DNA of 64,000 nucleotides, from the NCBI GenBank assembly GCA_022592435.1, contig JABYQS010000112.1, positions 62,001 through 126,000 on the forward strand, in the 5' to 3' direction. Shown here one piece after another: positions 12,512 to 23,995 of this stretch (positions within the stretch are counted from its first letter, which is position 1; each line of letters starts with the position of its first letter). A program made the translations under genes and the position numbers. Under the pieces are notes generated by a model. It was not told the DNA's origin, made no database searches, and saw nothing but the letters and a program-made list of their open reading frames with translations. Origin of the DNA: Cerioporus squamosus. Its lineage: Eukaryota; Basidiomycota; Agaricomycetes; Polyporales; Polyporaceae.

Positions 12512-14123
12512 ATGCCCAGCTCGCCCAAGTATCCTGATCTACCGCTGGTGAAGCGCCTCTCCGACACTCTCGCAAACACCGATGCACCCTTCTGTACTAG
12601 CGGTACGCTGGAGATGCCTGAGCAGCACTTCTCGCTCTGGTATGGTGTAGGTGCCGATGCGAGGTACGCCACACTTCGTCTGTCTCCGCGCGTCGTTCCC
12701 ACTTGACCCGCTGTGCTGCAGACGGATCAATCTCTCCACGGCTTCGGTCGAGTCGCTAGATGCGCTCGAGGCCGCGTGCGAGGCCGCCTCATTCGGTAGA
12801 AACCAGGAGACGGTCCTCGACGAATCCTACCGCAAGGCAGGCAAGATGGACGTCGACAAGTTCTCTCTCGTCTTCGACGCCGACCGCTCCGGTCTCATCG
12901 ACGTTGTGAAGACCGGTCTTCTCATTGGCAAAGAGGAGAAGAAGGAAGTGCGTGTGGAGCTCTATAAGCTCAACGTGTATGGTAAGCTCAGCACGGTGAC
13001 GCGGCGGCGAGTATGCAGCAGCGCTGACTACTATCATCCATCAGGAAAAGACGCGTTCTTCAAGGCGCACAAGGACACCCCGCGAGGTGCCGATATGTTC
13101 GGTTCGCTCGTCGTCGTGTTCCCAACCCCCCACGAAGGTGGGTCCCTCATCCTGCGGCACGAGGACAAGGAGTGGACATTCGATGCCGCCCAACTGCTCG
13201 CATCCTCGACGAAGCGCATCGCCTATGTCGCGTTCTTCAGCGATGTCGAGCACGAGGTGACGCGTGTGCTCAGTGGTCATCGCGTGACCATTACCTATAA
13301 CCTTTACTGGGCGGGGCCCCCTAGAGTCGCGCCGCCCTCTGGCCTGTCGGTGCTGCATCCTCTGCACGCGAGCCCGTCCTCAGTTGGGGTCATTCTCGGT
13401 GCACTCCTCGACGACCCGAAGTTCTTGCCAAACGGAGGCACTCTGGGCTTCGGACTCCGTCATGCGTACCCTTTCCCCAACATTTGGGACCCGTCCATGG
13501 AGGACCCTCTTGACGCCCTCGAGAGATGGCTCAAGGGCGGGGACACGGCACTGTTCCAAGCGATCAAAGCCCTCTCCTTGGAACCGCTCCTGCGACTCAT
13601 GTACGAGTCCGGGGATTACAGTCCGCTTGAGATCATGATGGACCGTATGATCGAACTCGAGGTCAGCGACGCTGAGCCGGAGTACATCCTCCTCGAGGAG
13701 GGCGGCGTGGGGCTTGTCGCCAAGTACTTCGGCCCTCCGCCGAAAAAGCGGCCCTCGTGGTATCGCGACAGCCCTGACGAGTACGCCCCTCGGCCGGACA
13801 AAGTTGTCGACGTGCACTGGATCACCAGATGCGAGAGTTGGAACGGTGTGCGGTCCGAGTACACTGCCTACGGGAATGAGGCGAGCACGGAGTACCTCTA
13901 CATGAACGTCGCGCTGCTTGTCGACATCGGGCCTGCTGGGAACCGTACCGACATCAACGCTGTCCAAGGAGTGCATTCGCCTCGAATCGTCAAGAAGGGT
14001 GAGGACAGCGACGAGAAGGACGAAGCGGAGGGGGAAGATGAGGAGGTGGAAGATGCTGACGAAGACGAAGATAGGGAGGTTAACGAGATGTCAGACGACA
14101 CAGGGCGTGCCGACGACGCGTAG
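12512..14123 (+). CDS. 2OG-Fe(II) oxygenase family protein, copy 2 (intact)
   Basis: Exons 12512-12663, 12722-12981 and 13045-14123, giving 496 residues. Core motifs: KDAFFKAHKDTPRGADMFGS (HxD), then FDAAQLL and GHRVTITYNLYW (distal His and a basic residue). The first 120 residues (SGTLEMPEQHFSLWYG...KLNVYG) match copy 1. The C-terminus is a strongly acidic Glu/Asp tail of about 40 residues that copy 1 lacks. The second intron (12982-13044, 63 nt) is a multiple of three with no stop, so a retained-intron isoform would stay in frame. Predicted soluble oxygenase; substrate unknown. Confidence 0.82.
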
Positions 14124-14842
14124 GCTTCATGCTACTGCGGTACCTTGAAACGATGTCATGCATACGCAGAGCCAATCGACGTAACTTTGCAGCTGCGCCA
14201 TGTCGGACGCTGGACGGAAACGAAGCATGGAGTGTAGAGCAAATGTCAGAACATAGATACTCCGACCCGTTGGAAGACTGGATCTGACGAGACAAACCTG
14301 CTTGGGACAGGGCAGCGTATTGAGACCTTGTTCTTTCGAAACTCCCAGCCGGATTCGCTCCCACGAGGGCGCACGGCCGCAGGAGGCCGTCCCCTGAGGA
14401 GGAGAGTCTTGATTACCAACCAGCAGTTTCGAAGACTCTTCGCAAGAGCTCGAGTGCGACGTCGGATAGTACTCACGAAATGTAGTAAGTACCGACGGCC
14501 AGTGTGTGCCAGTGTGACCCCGCGGCATACGCCGATCCGATCGGCCGAGCGGTGTAAGTGTAAGCGGAGACCCACACTGACCGAGATCGATGACCACGCT
14601 GCAGCTCTTGCGACATAGCGACAACATGGGGGATTCCGCACTCGCTCGGCAGCCATGGAGATGGAAGTGGATGATGACGCGGCGCTACGGCTTCCAACTT
14701 CGGCGTCTTGAACGGGGGTGGTTACCAGTGCGAGAGTCGGCGGTCCTGCCAAGGATGAGAAGAGAGCCTGAGCGTATATAAGATGCAAGAATACAGAGGG
14801 CGAAGAACACATACCACCCGACCCTCAGACTCAGAAAGCAAC
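14124..14842. promoter_or_regulatory. Upstream region of SDR copy 1 with TATA box
   Basis: No gene is supported here. A TATATAA box at 14775-14781 stands 62 bp before ATG 14843. SDR copy 2 has the same box at a similar distance. Confidence 0.5.
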
Positions 14843-15891
14843 ATGTCATCCTCCCGCGTCTGGTTCAGTACGTCCGACCATGACCCTTCACCGGCGGGGC
14901 CTGTGTGTGGAATGCTGATAACGCCAACGTCTTCCAGTTACTGGTACATCGACAGGCTTTGGCCTCGAGATGGCGCGCTGCGCACTCGCGCGCGGCGACA
15001 AGGTCGTCGCGACGCTCCGCAAGCCCGCCGTGCTCGCCGACTTCGCGGCTACGCACCCCTCCTCCCAGCTGCTCGTCCTCAAGCTCGACGTCACGAACCC
15101 GCACGAGATCACGGACGCGTTCCAGCAGGCCAAGGCCGCATTCGGCCGCATCGACGTCGTCTTCAACAACGCCGGGTACATGGCCGCGGGCGAGGTCGAG
15201 GCGCTCCCCGAGGACGCGGCCCGCAAGATGTTCGACACGAACTTCTGGGGCGCCGCGCACGTCTCGCAGGAGGCGGTCAGGTTCTTCCGCGAGGAGAACT
15301 CGCCGCAGGGCGGGCACTTGATCCAGAACAGCGCCTCTGCCGTGTTCACCAACATTCCCCTCATGGGATTCTACAAGGCTAGCAAATCCGGTGAGTCTCG
15401 TTGAGCAAGCTATGTGTTAACACTGGGAGCTGATATTTCCCGTTCGCGCAGCGTTGGAAGCGATCACGGACACCCTGAGCAAGGAAGTCAGCCCGGAGTG
15501 GAACATCAAGGTGAGCCAGCTCACCGCTCCGCAAAGCCCACACACTGACCGATCGCCGGTGCAGTTCACCTCCGTCGAGCCCGGCCCCTTCTACACCGAG
15601 TTCATGAACAACACGAGCGCGATCGCCCAGCCATCAGCGTACGCAGACCCGTCCAACCCGGCTTCAGTCATGCGCCATGTCTTTTCGCACCCGGAGGCGC
15701 TGCCGTTCGAGCTGTGCGACACGTCCAAGGGCGTGCAGAAGGTCTTCGAGCTGTCAAGGCTGCCCAACCCGCCTCTCCGGCTTCCCCTGGGCCGCGACGC
15801 GGTGAGGTTCCTGTCGGAGGCGACGGCGGAGTACGCCAAGGTGGTGGAGGAGTACTCGTCGTGGTCGGAGGGTCTGGAGATCAAGAAGTGA
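14843..15891 (+). CDS. Short-chain dehydrogenase/reductase, copy 1
   Basis: Classical SDR of 287 residues in four exons (14843-14867, 14938-15390, 15452-15510, 15565-15891). Removing the first intron gives MSSSRVWFITGTSTGFGLEM, with the TGxxxGxG nucleotide-binding motif. Further on come FNNAG (structural NNAG), a Ser in QNSASAVF, and the catalytic YxxxK in GFYKASKS; the post-catalytic segment is VEPGPFYTEF. It would use NAD(P)(H) to oxidise or reduce a carbonyl/alcohol; the substrate cannot be told. All intron positions match the paralogue at 34278-35316, so the two are duplicates that moved apart. Confidence 0.9.
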
Positions 15892-16092
15892 ATGGATGGG
15901 AACGGCTCAGTGTGGCAAGGAGGGTGGCGTTCAATGGTGGTTTCAGAGATAACACAGTCGCAGCAGCGTGGAGATCGCCGATAGCATTGTACGGTAGGTT
16001 GGAGAACTAGGACAGGATTGGGCAGGAGTGAGCGAGCTATACAAGTTTTCACGAGAACAGACAGATGAGTAGGGACGCTGCGAGGCACAGCA

Positions 16093-18119
16093 TCATAGAG
16101 CGTACACGAAGATTTCCTCACGAAAGCAATGGTCACCCATCGACAGACACTGCAGCTCCGCACGATGGACTCCCTCCCCCTCGTGGTCTTCCTCGCCACA
16201 TGCGTTGGCCTCCCTCTCACCGCGGCCGCGGATATCTACTCGGAGACTCGAGACAGAAAACATCGTCTCCATCGCCCCAACGAGGTCCGAAAGACGCTTG
16301 CTGGCGGCCCGGGTGGCGATCGACTCCCGATCGTCAACAACGGCCTCCATGTCGCTGTAAGGCGCAGAAGAAGATGCGGACAGCGCCATAGTAGTATGTA
16401 AGCTGGAAGCAGAGCAAACAGTGTCGTCGTCATCATCGCCGTCGTCCAGGGAGGGGAAGTCGAAGCCGAGCATATAGTTGAATCCAAGCCCGACGCCTGA
16501 GACCGGACGGGAAGTACGTCTGCGTCCGCGTTCGATGCCGACGCTTTTAGGTCTCTCGCGGGCGGTCGTACCCGCGACGGCCGACTTCGGGAACGAGATC
16601 AGAGGCGCCTCAAGGGGAGCAAAGTCCGAGGCTGACACGTCCATCGACCGGAGCTTGTCCGCCCATCCATCCGCGAAGGGCAGCGAGAGCCGCTTGACAG
16701 AGTAGATGCTGGACGAGGGAGCGTTCGGACTCGGCGGGGGCGGCGCTGGCGCTGGTGGGTTCTCTCTTGGTGTCTCCCAGCAGCCAGAGGAGTCCGAATT
16801 CGAAGCCGGGTCCACCTCGGGTGCGGAAGCGCAGCTTACGAGACGCAGAGATGGCGTGGAGACAACGTTGGATGAGGTTGATGGAGAGTGATGACGATGG
16901 GCGTGCTTGCGTGGTTGCTGAGGAACGTTCACGGACGAATCCGCATCCGGGTCGTGAGTGACGCACTGGGAGACCATGGATGACGAGACGGGGATCGGAC
17001 TTGCTGCGTGGGACAATACAGGTATTTTTATTTGTGACTCCGAGCAGGAAGCAGAGCCTGAGTCGACCTCGGATGTACAACCGCAGCTGACGAGCGACAG
17101 TGGGGAAACGATGCTGGAAGAGCCTGGGGGAAAGGGTATACAACCGCAGCTGACGAGTGACGGCGTGGAGACGGCGCTGAAAGAGCCTGGCGTAGAGCAG
17201 GAAGCAGAGCCTGAGTCGACCTCTGGTGTAGAGACGGAGCTGACGAGGGACGGTGTGGAGACGACGCTGGAAGAGCCTGATGGAGAGCGGGGGTCGGATT
17301 CGCGAGGCTGAGAATTCAGATTCACAGACGAGTCCAAGCCAACAGAGACGGAGAGCATGGAGGAGGTGGTGGCGGTGGTGGTAGTGATGGCAGCGGGACT
17401 CTCGTCTCCTCGCGGGTCTTGAAGGGCGCTTTCTTCTGTGGGGTCCGGCGGAAGCTAGATATGGGCCATCCGCGAATCCGGGATGAGTACACGACGGGGT
17501 ACCAGCGTATACACACGCAGCTGCGACTCACCCGAACGTGCGTCGACCACTCCACCCGTCGCGTCGCTTGCGGCTGCCGTTGGGATTGCGATTGTGCGGA
17601 GGTACCAGTCTGGGGCCCGGACACAGACTCAGGAGGCGTATACCGAGGAGTCTCATCCTGCCGCAAGGCGACTGTATGCGCCTCCCGAGTCCGAGTCCGA
17701 GCAGCTGCCGCACCCCCCTTCTCCTCGACATCGACGTCATCTGCAAGACTCTCCTCGACCCCGCCGGCAGAAAAAGAACCTCCAGACCGAGCCCAAAACA
17801 TAGACCGAGCACAGCGAGAACGACGGTAAACAAAAGCAACCACCGCCCCAGCGCAAACGGCGGGGACGAGGACCAAGCCCAGCACGAGCGCCACGAGCCA
17901 GTGCGGCCATGGCCACGGATACGACGACGACATCAGAGCTGGAGTTGCGGGCCTGTGGGGGGAACCGGATGGGAGCGTCGACCGTCGACAGCGGCGGGGC
18001 GCAGGGGCGGAGGCGGAGACAGAGACGTGGCTGACCGCTAGCACTGGCTCCGCGTCGTCAGACATCGCAGCAATATTGCGTGGCGGACAATGCATACGGC
18101 CCGAGATGCTGCTATCCAT
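16093..18119 (-). CDS. Ser-rich single-pass membrane protein, uncharacterised
   Basis: Two exons (18119-17532, 17454-16093; intron 77 nt) give about 649 residues, or about 631 if ATG 18065 is used. After some 65 residues there is one hydrophobic helix (WLVALVLGLVLVPAVCAGAV) followed by RRSR; the long remainder is Ser/Pro/Thr-rich and should be cytosolic if the positive-inside rule holds. No signal peptide is seen. Within exon 2 an approximately 35-residue unit recurs imperfectly (SVVSTPSLVS, EVDSG SASCS, SAVSTPSLVSCG, SPLSLVSCG). No catalytic domain is recognised. The overall layout recalls fungal single-pass surface or sensor-like proteins, but that is only a resemblance. Confidence 0.6.
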
Positions 18120-19470
18120 CGGCTTCTTACATGGTGGAGGCTGGACAGTACTAGTGGTCGTGTCGCTGTCTGCCGCGAACTCGTCGGGATCGAGACTGCG
18201 TGTCGGGTTGCTTGTGCCCTGGACCGAGTCGTGTCGTAGGTTGTGAAGGTATCAGAGAGTAGTGTCCAGACGGGAGAAGAGAGCATATAGCGAGGCAAAC
18301 CCAAGCTTGAGCTTAAGCTTCACAGACAGTACTGTACATGAGGAACAGAGGAGAGTCGCAAAATCTCAAAAGATCACGAGAGAAGGCAGGAGATCAAGGA
18401 TCTTATCTGATCTCCTTGGACACCTCCGGATCTTATCTCATCTACGGCGACCCCGGGCCAACCTTATTCAGCCACGACCTTCGCCATCTCCCCTCGTCTC
18501 CCATGTTTCAACTGCGAATCAGGACAACCAAAAAACCCCAAGCACGAGGGGGCAGAACGTGCACGAAGCAAGGCCGCAAACAGTCGCCCGACCCAAGTCC
18601 AAACGCTGTCTCCGACCCCCACTTGCAAAGCAACCTATGTATGTAACCTGACCTGCAAGCTTGACAAGAACGCCATATGTCAGGCTAGGCCGTACAAAAC
18701 TGTACTCCTGCAGTCCTCCCGATTCACAGAAGCCACAGGCGTAGCGCATTGGCGCATGGACAGACCATTGGGACCTCGGAGGAACAACCTGGAGATCTTA
18801 GCTGAATGCACAGTACCCCCAGAACTCACACCCATCCCAGGCCTGCACCGTAGCACGCGCACCCCTTGCCTCTGAGATGCTCTAGATCCACTCCGGAATA
18901 ATATACTCAACAGCCCGACACACGAGACGGGACCGGTACCGGCCACCCACCCACAGCACGCATGCGCACCCTTCCGAAATAACAAGTTCCGCGCTCCCGC
19001 ACCTGAGCACGACGCACGCGAGCGCGCTCGCAGCTGGGGACGATGAGAGAGAGGAGAGAGCGAGAGAGTGCAAAAAGGCCGTAGATCGATGTACAAGAGA
19101 CGACAGAGATGAGAGATATGTGGGACAGTCATTGCGAAGATAGTACTAGTCGTGAACGTACGCGGGAGGGGGTATTACGAACAGTAACCGTGAGTGGGAG
19201 GATGCCGGGAACAGGGCACACAGGCGTAAGGGCAGAGAGAGACACGGGAGACGAACGGGGACGGACAGAGAGGGGGGCGAAACAACAAGCGACACACACA
19301 CATCCGTATCGAGCACCGAGAAGAACCGGCCACAGCCTGGCGCGCCGCAAGCTGGGGGCGCACACGTCCTACCGCGAGGAAAGCGCTCCCAGCCGCCAGT
19401 AGAGGTGGGTGCGAGTGCATGCGACAGGGAGGAAGCAAGGGGCAGGTTCACCAATGGAGCAGATACATGC
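18120..19470. other. Intergenic between the membrane-protein gene and Rho1 3' end
   Basis: No supported gene. It contains the promoter side of the minus-strand membrane-protein gene and the 3' flank of Rho1, plus purine-rich low-complexity tracts (GAGAGAG runs near 19045-19070 and 19225-19275). Confidence 0.45.
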
Positions 19471-20478
19471 TTAGAGCACGATACAGTGGTGCTTCCTGTT
19501 GCTGTTCTTCGACCGGGTGAGGAGCGCAGCCCGGGTGGCGTACTGGAACACCTCGCGCACGCCCTCGCCGGTCTTCGCTGAGCACTCGAGGTAGTGCCTG
19601 GCCCCGATCTTCTGTGCTACCGCCATGCCCTGCATATGAGACCATTGTCAGACACGCATTGGAATCGGGGCAGCGAGCGGCGAAGACCGAAAACGGCAAG
19701 GAGGCGTAGAAACCCCGATTCAGTCGGAGAAGCGCCGCCAAGCCGCGCCGAAACGGCATGTATAGTGGCATGATGGTGACGTGAACAGACTCGAGACGCA
19801 CCTCCTCCGGCGTGACTGGCCGCTGGTTGGTCTTCCTGAGCTCCTCGATAACTCTCTGGTCGCGGCGGAGATCCTTCTTGCAGCCAACGAGGATGATGGG
19901 GAGACCGGCGCAGAAGTGCATGACCTCTGAAATCCACTGCACGACCGAGCGTAATTGACGTTAGCGACGCGTCGCAAGGGGGCAGAATGGCAGCAGGAAC
20001 TCCTAGAACGGACGCACCTTCTCCTGCACGTTGTCCAGCGAATCAGGCGAGTCGACCGCGAAGCAGATGAGGATGACGTGGGAGTCGGGGTAGGAGAGAG
20101 GACGAAGGCGATCGTAGTCTTCCTGGCCGGCAGTATCCCACAACGCAAGCTCAACGTGCTTTCCATCCACCTCCACGTCGGCCACATAGTTCTCGAACAC
20201 GGTCGGGACGTAGACCTGCCAGTTCACGGGTGAGCAAGCGCCTAGGAAACGCACACGACAACGCCACGTCTGCGGGCGGAGGGTGGACTCCTGGGGCGTG
20301 CGCAATTGATAGACTAACCTCTGGGAAGGTTCCCTTGGAGAATACAATCAGCAGACAGGTCTGTAACGGGGCGCATGACTGGTCAGTGGCTGGTGGTACG
20401 ATATGACGAAGGGAGGAGGAGGACCTTTCCGCAAGCACCATCGCCGACGATGACGAGCTTCCTGCGAATTTCAGACAT
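19471..20478 (-). CDS. RHO1: Rho1-type small GTPase
   Basis: Five exons (20478-20425, 20360-20319, 20215-20018, 19936-19802, 19629-19471) encode 195 residues, the normal size. Features in order: P-loop GDGACGKTCLL across exons 1-2, effector region YVPTVFENY, switch [21 protein letters not shown], Rho insert region around [16 protein letters not shown], guanine-binding ECSAK, and a C-terminal CIVL prenylation box after a basic KNSNRKHH segment. Rho1 cycles at the plasma membrane and in fungi activates glucan synthase, Pkc1 and actin assembly. The first intron uses a weaker GTCCTC donor; the rest are consensus. Confidence 0.95.
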
Positions 20479-21881
20479 TACGGTCGTGGAGAGAGCGTGA
20501 GTGGGCCTGGGACTGGAGTGGGCTGGGCGGGAGGTACGAGGAGGACAGGGGGAGGGGAGGTCGTCGTTGTCGGAAGCGATGATAGCCAGCGACGGCTTTT
20601 CACCCACTTTCAAACTCCTCCAAACACAGCATGGGGAACGCTTATGTAAGCCCCCAGGCCCGTGCGTGCGAACAGCGCGCGGGCGCCTCTGGATGCGGGG
20701 ACACAGCCCGCCCCGCCGGGAAGAGCGAAGGCCGACTCGACGCCCGCAGTGCGGTGCATATCGACGACGATATCGAGGACGAGCACGCCTGCTAGCTGCA
20801 CTGCCCGCCTCGCATATACTCTCCTCCGTCGTCTTCTTTGCACATGAGCTCGCGCGCGCACCGCCATCTCGGACGGCTGCACCGACGCCCGCTAGCAAAC
20901 ATGGTCGGCACCGAAATGTAGCAACGTCGCCTCTTGACGTCACACGATACTTACCAACGGCGGTCGTTTCTGTCAGGATCCGTTCGCGTTGACATCCATG
21001 CCGTCTCCGACTCGCAGGCCGACTTCGTTGTGGTCGACCTCAAGGAAGTGCTAATCACAAGGAGGCCGCTACAGTAGTACTTATCATATGGCTCCCCGCC
21101 TTCAGACGCGTCTTTGCCAATAACAAGCGGCTCGCTCCATAACGACCAGAGGACCATACGGGCTCAGATCGACATCGTGTGGCGGCTTGCTTGCTGCGAC
21201 CGCCGACGACCCTCGTTTCGGTGCGATCAACTCCTCCGCGTGCTCGACAGCACTCTCTGGAGCCTCTCCCCGGCGCACACAGTGCGCACGCGCATCTCCT
21301 GATCCACTTGCGTCAGTGGCCATACGTCCCTCCAACTGGTGCTTCACTTCGGTTAGCTTGCTTACCCTCGGAGCAGCAAGAGCGTGTACTGGTCGTGTAT
21401 GCGCTCCAGGCCAGAGTCAGGAACATGCGGTGTGGTGACCCAGCGGTGTCTACGTACGGTTTTGCTTACCGCGAGCTCACTGTCCAGTCCATCCCAGGCA
21501 TGTTCCACACTTCAATACAGATGTCCATGTCTACCATTTGCGGAATATGCTTGAAATCTCCAGTTTGCGTTCACCCATCCGACATGCAGACGCCCAGCAA
21601 GGGCCCCGGGAGGTGTATCCCCGCCACACACCAAGGAGCGCACAGCGAACACGCAACCCAAACGGACAGCGAAGCGACGACAAGTGACCTCATCGAGCCT
21701 CCCCCCCAGGCCTCATCGTCACCACCGCGATCGACCCTCGATGATGTCATACCCACCCTCGCTCGACTTCATATATAACGCCCTCGACGACGCCTCTTCC
21801 GCACAGTTCTCTCTTCCAGCATCGTTCACGACAACCTTCACGACCACAATCACAACTACCACCGCACTCGCAACGACCACC
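20479..21881. promoter_or_regulatory. Region between Rho1 and lectin 1; lectin TATA box
   Basis: The first part is the Rho1 upstream region (minus strand), the last part the lectin 1 promoter with a TATATAA box at 21772-21778, 104 bp before ATG 21882. An open frame at 21179-21778 shows no recognisable feature and overlaps the promoter; I do not call it a gene. Confidence 0.45.
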
Positions 21882-22496
21882 ATGTCCGTCCAAGCAGGAA
21901 AGTCGTACAAGATCACCAACGCCAAGGCTGGCACCGTCATCGACCTCTCCGGCGGCCAGGAGCACTCCCCGCTCACCGGCTACGCCTACCACGGCGCCAA
22001 CAACCAGAACGTACGTGCCCACTAACAGGCTTCGCTGCTCCGGACTGTCTGCTGACATGCGCGCACGCAGTGGGTGCTCGAGGAGGCGAACGGCCACTAC
22101 AACATCAAAAACGCCGCGACGGGCCTCTACATCGGCTTTGACGGCGAGCCCAACAACGGCACGCCCATCATCGCGTCCTCGAAGCCGTTCCAGTGGGAGG
22201 TCAAGCCCGACCACAGCAACCCCGAGGTATTCAGGTAAGTCTTCCCCGCACGCCTACGTCATGACGACGTTACTGACGCGTCTTCTCTGACCTTCTGCAG
22301 GGTCTTCGTCGCGGGCACGCAGTACTGCCTCGACCTGAGCGACCACGGGAACCCGAACCCAGGCACGCCCATCACCCTCTGGAAGAAGTGGGAGGGCGGC
22401 TCCAACCAGACCTGGCGCTTCGAAGAGGGTGCGTTCTCCCTGGAAGCTGTGCACTCGACGAACGATATGTTGACCTCATGCTTACCTGCAGCGTGA
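21882..22496 (+). CDS. Small ricin-B-type (QxW) lectin domain protein 1
   Basis: Four exons (21882-22010, 22071-22234, 22301-22428, 22492-22496) give 141 residues, a single beta-trefoil-sized domain without a signal peptide. The start reads MSVQAGKSYKITNAKAGTVI. The spliced product has NQNWVLEEANG and NQTWRFEE as QxW-type motifs, and GLYIGFDGEPNNGTPI between them. Such domains bind sugars; small cytosolic fungal members are often proposed to act in defence, which the sequence does not show. The last exon encodes only the final Ala and stop. The paralogue at 27585-28193 has the same exon layout. Confidence 0.85.
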
Positions 22497-23300
22497 ACGC
22501 ATAAACCCGTCTCGAGCAGGAAGCGTCGATCATCATGAAGCGGAAGAAGTATCGAAGGGACAATGTAGCATGTAGCATGTCGCATCGGATGCACTCACTA
22601 GCAAAACTACCTAGCACGTCTGTATTGTACCACCACTAACGCAATGGACTCGGATCCAGATTCTAGCACGTTCGTAGTTCGACATCCAGGCTGGACATGA
22701 TCCTCTCACATGGTGATATTTGTATGAGGCTAGTCCGACATCTCCCCATAAGTCCGGATGTAGCGAGCCTGTGTATTCGGGCCAAGCGCCGTACTGACGC
22801 GAGCGTTCACGACCACGAACCTTGAGCTTGACCGGTGTCTTGGCTCGTACGACCACCGTCGCGTCTTGACTGTACTCGTACTGTGCCCGTCTCTCAGCGC
22901 GGTACCAGTATCCGCGTGACGCTATAATCACGTTGAAGAGGAGCAGTAGCCGGCTGTTCGCGAGAGTCACGGTTGTGGTACCGGTAGCGGAGTGGCACTG
23001 AGTAGCACTGAGTACTGGATTCAAGAGGGTGTGCCTGCTTGCCTTGCCCAGACATGGTTCCTGGGCTCGTCTCTCCGAGTCCTTATGTATTTGGCGGGCC
23101 GGAGCGGACGTGCGTCACGGTGCATGTGCCCTGGGAGGTGAAGCAGGCGAACGCGCCTTTCCATTTCCCGCAGACGACCCGACGAATAACGTTAAAGCAT
23201 ACGGGCCATTGCCGGGCGTAGCGGCGTACAGCGTATCGTGTGGCGGATGGAGGGCGAACGGCACAACATGGGGAAGTGAGCAGATCTACCCAAGTTGACC
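22497..23300. other. Duplicated unit A downstream of lectin 1, minus-strand coding remnant
   Basis: After the lectin 3' flank (GTATCGAAGGG at about 22549-22559) a minus-strand frame (22611-23024) reads VVVRAKTPVKLKV. A similar minus-strand frame occurs in unit B at about 23575-23680 (VIVRAKVPVKLKL); the plus-strand DNA is clearly related (GCCAAGCGCCGT..., CTTGAGCTTGACCGG against CTTGAGCTTAACCGG). No start or family could be fixed, so this is listed as a decayed or unrecognised gene. Confidence 0.3.
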
Positions 23301-23995
23301 TCCTCTTTGTGGATGTCTCTCATCGGAGTACTTGGCGAATCACCAGATGAAGAGGGTGGCGGCGGGACGCAGCCTCCGACCGGGACGATACTCTGTGTGC
23401 ATCGTGTTGAGAACGTTATGCCGCCGCTGGAGTGCGCCTTGGGCTTCGCTGATCAGCAATTGCGAGATGAGGTATCGAAGGGCAGTGAGTATGTAGCAGG
23501 TAGCATAAGGCCGCATGAAACTGGCCGGCGACGACAAGACGACACGGGCAAGCAACTTAGGGCCCGGCGTGCGGCCCAAGCGCCGTCATGAGTCGCGAAC
23601 GACGACCGAAGCTTGAGCTTAACCGGTACCTTGGCTCGTACAATGACACTGAAGTTGTCGCGCCCTTCTCCACCGACCCCTAGCTTGCGTGTGAGGTGGG
23701 AGCCGCCGTGCGGCTGAACGTGCAGGCCAACGAGGAGTGCACCATTAATGTTCACAGCGAAGACACGTGCAGTGAGGACTTTGCACTCTCTCCACACTCC
23801 TGACATACCGCTGGCGTGTCTCGTTCTTTCGAGGACAGATGCGGACGTGCCCGCCTGCACGACGATCGGAAGTGAAAGCACATGGATGTACGTCCTCCGC
23901 AGGCGACGAGACGAAGGCCTTCCGAACACTGCCGGCTCCATATGCACTCTATACGGGACAATGTCTTTCCTTGGACGCAACCAAGGGGCGATGAC
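23301..23995. pseudogene. Duplicated unit B: lectin 3' remnant plus minus-strand coding remnant
   Basis: The plus strand at about 23360-23420 reads QPPTGTILCVHR, which resembles the lectin C-terminal PNPGTPITLWKK. It is followed by GTATCGAAGGG and ATGTAGCAGGTAGCAT, matching the lectin 1 3' flank (ATGTAGCATGTAGCAT). The minus strand then carries the VIVRAKVPVKLKL frame related to unit A. The order is the same as in lectin 1 plus unit A, so a tandem duplication of the block with later decay is the simplest reading. Confidence 0.35.

Noticed and set aside
13380..13976. 198-codon minus-strand frame inside oxygenase copy 2
   Set aside because: Fully antisense to a conserved exon; a shadow frame.
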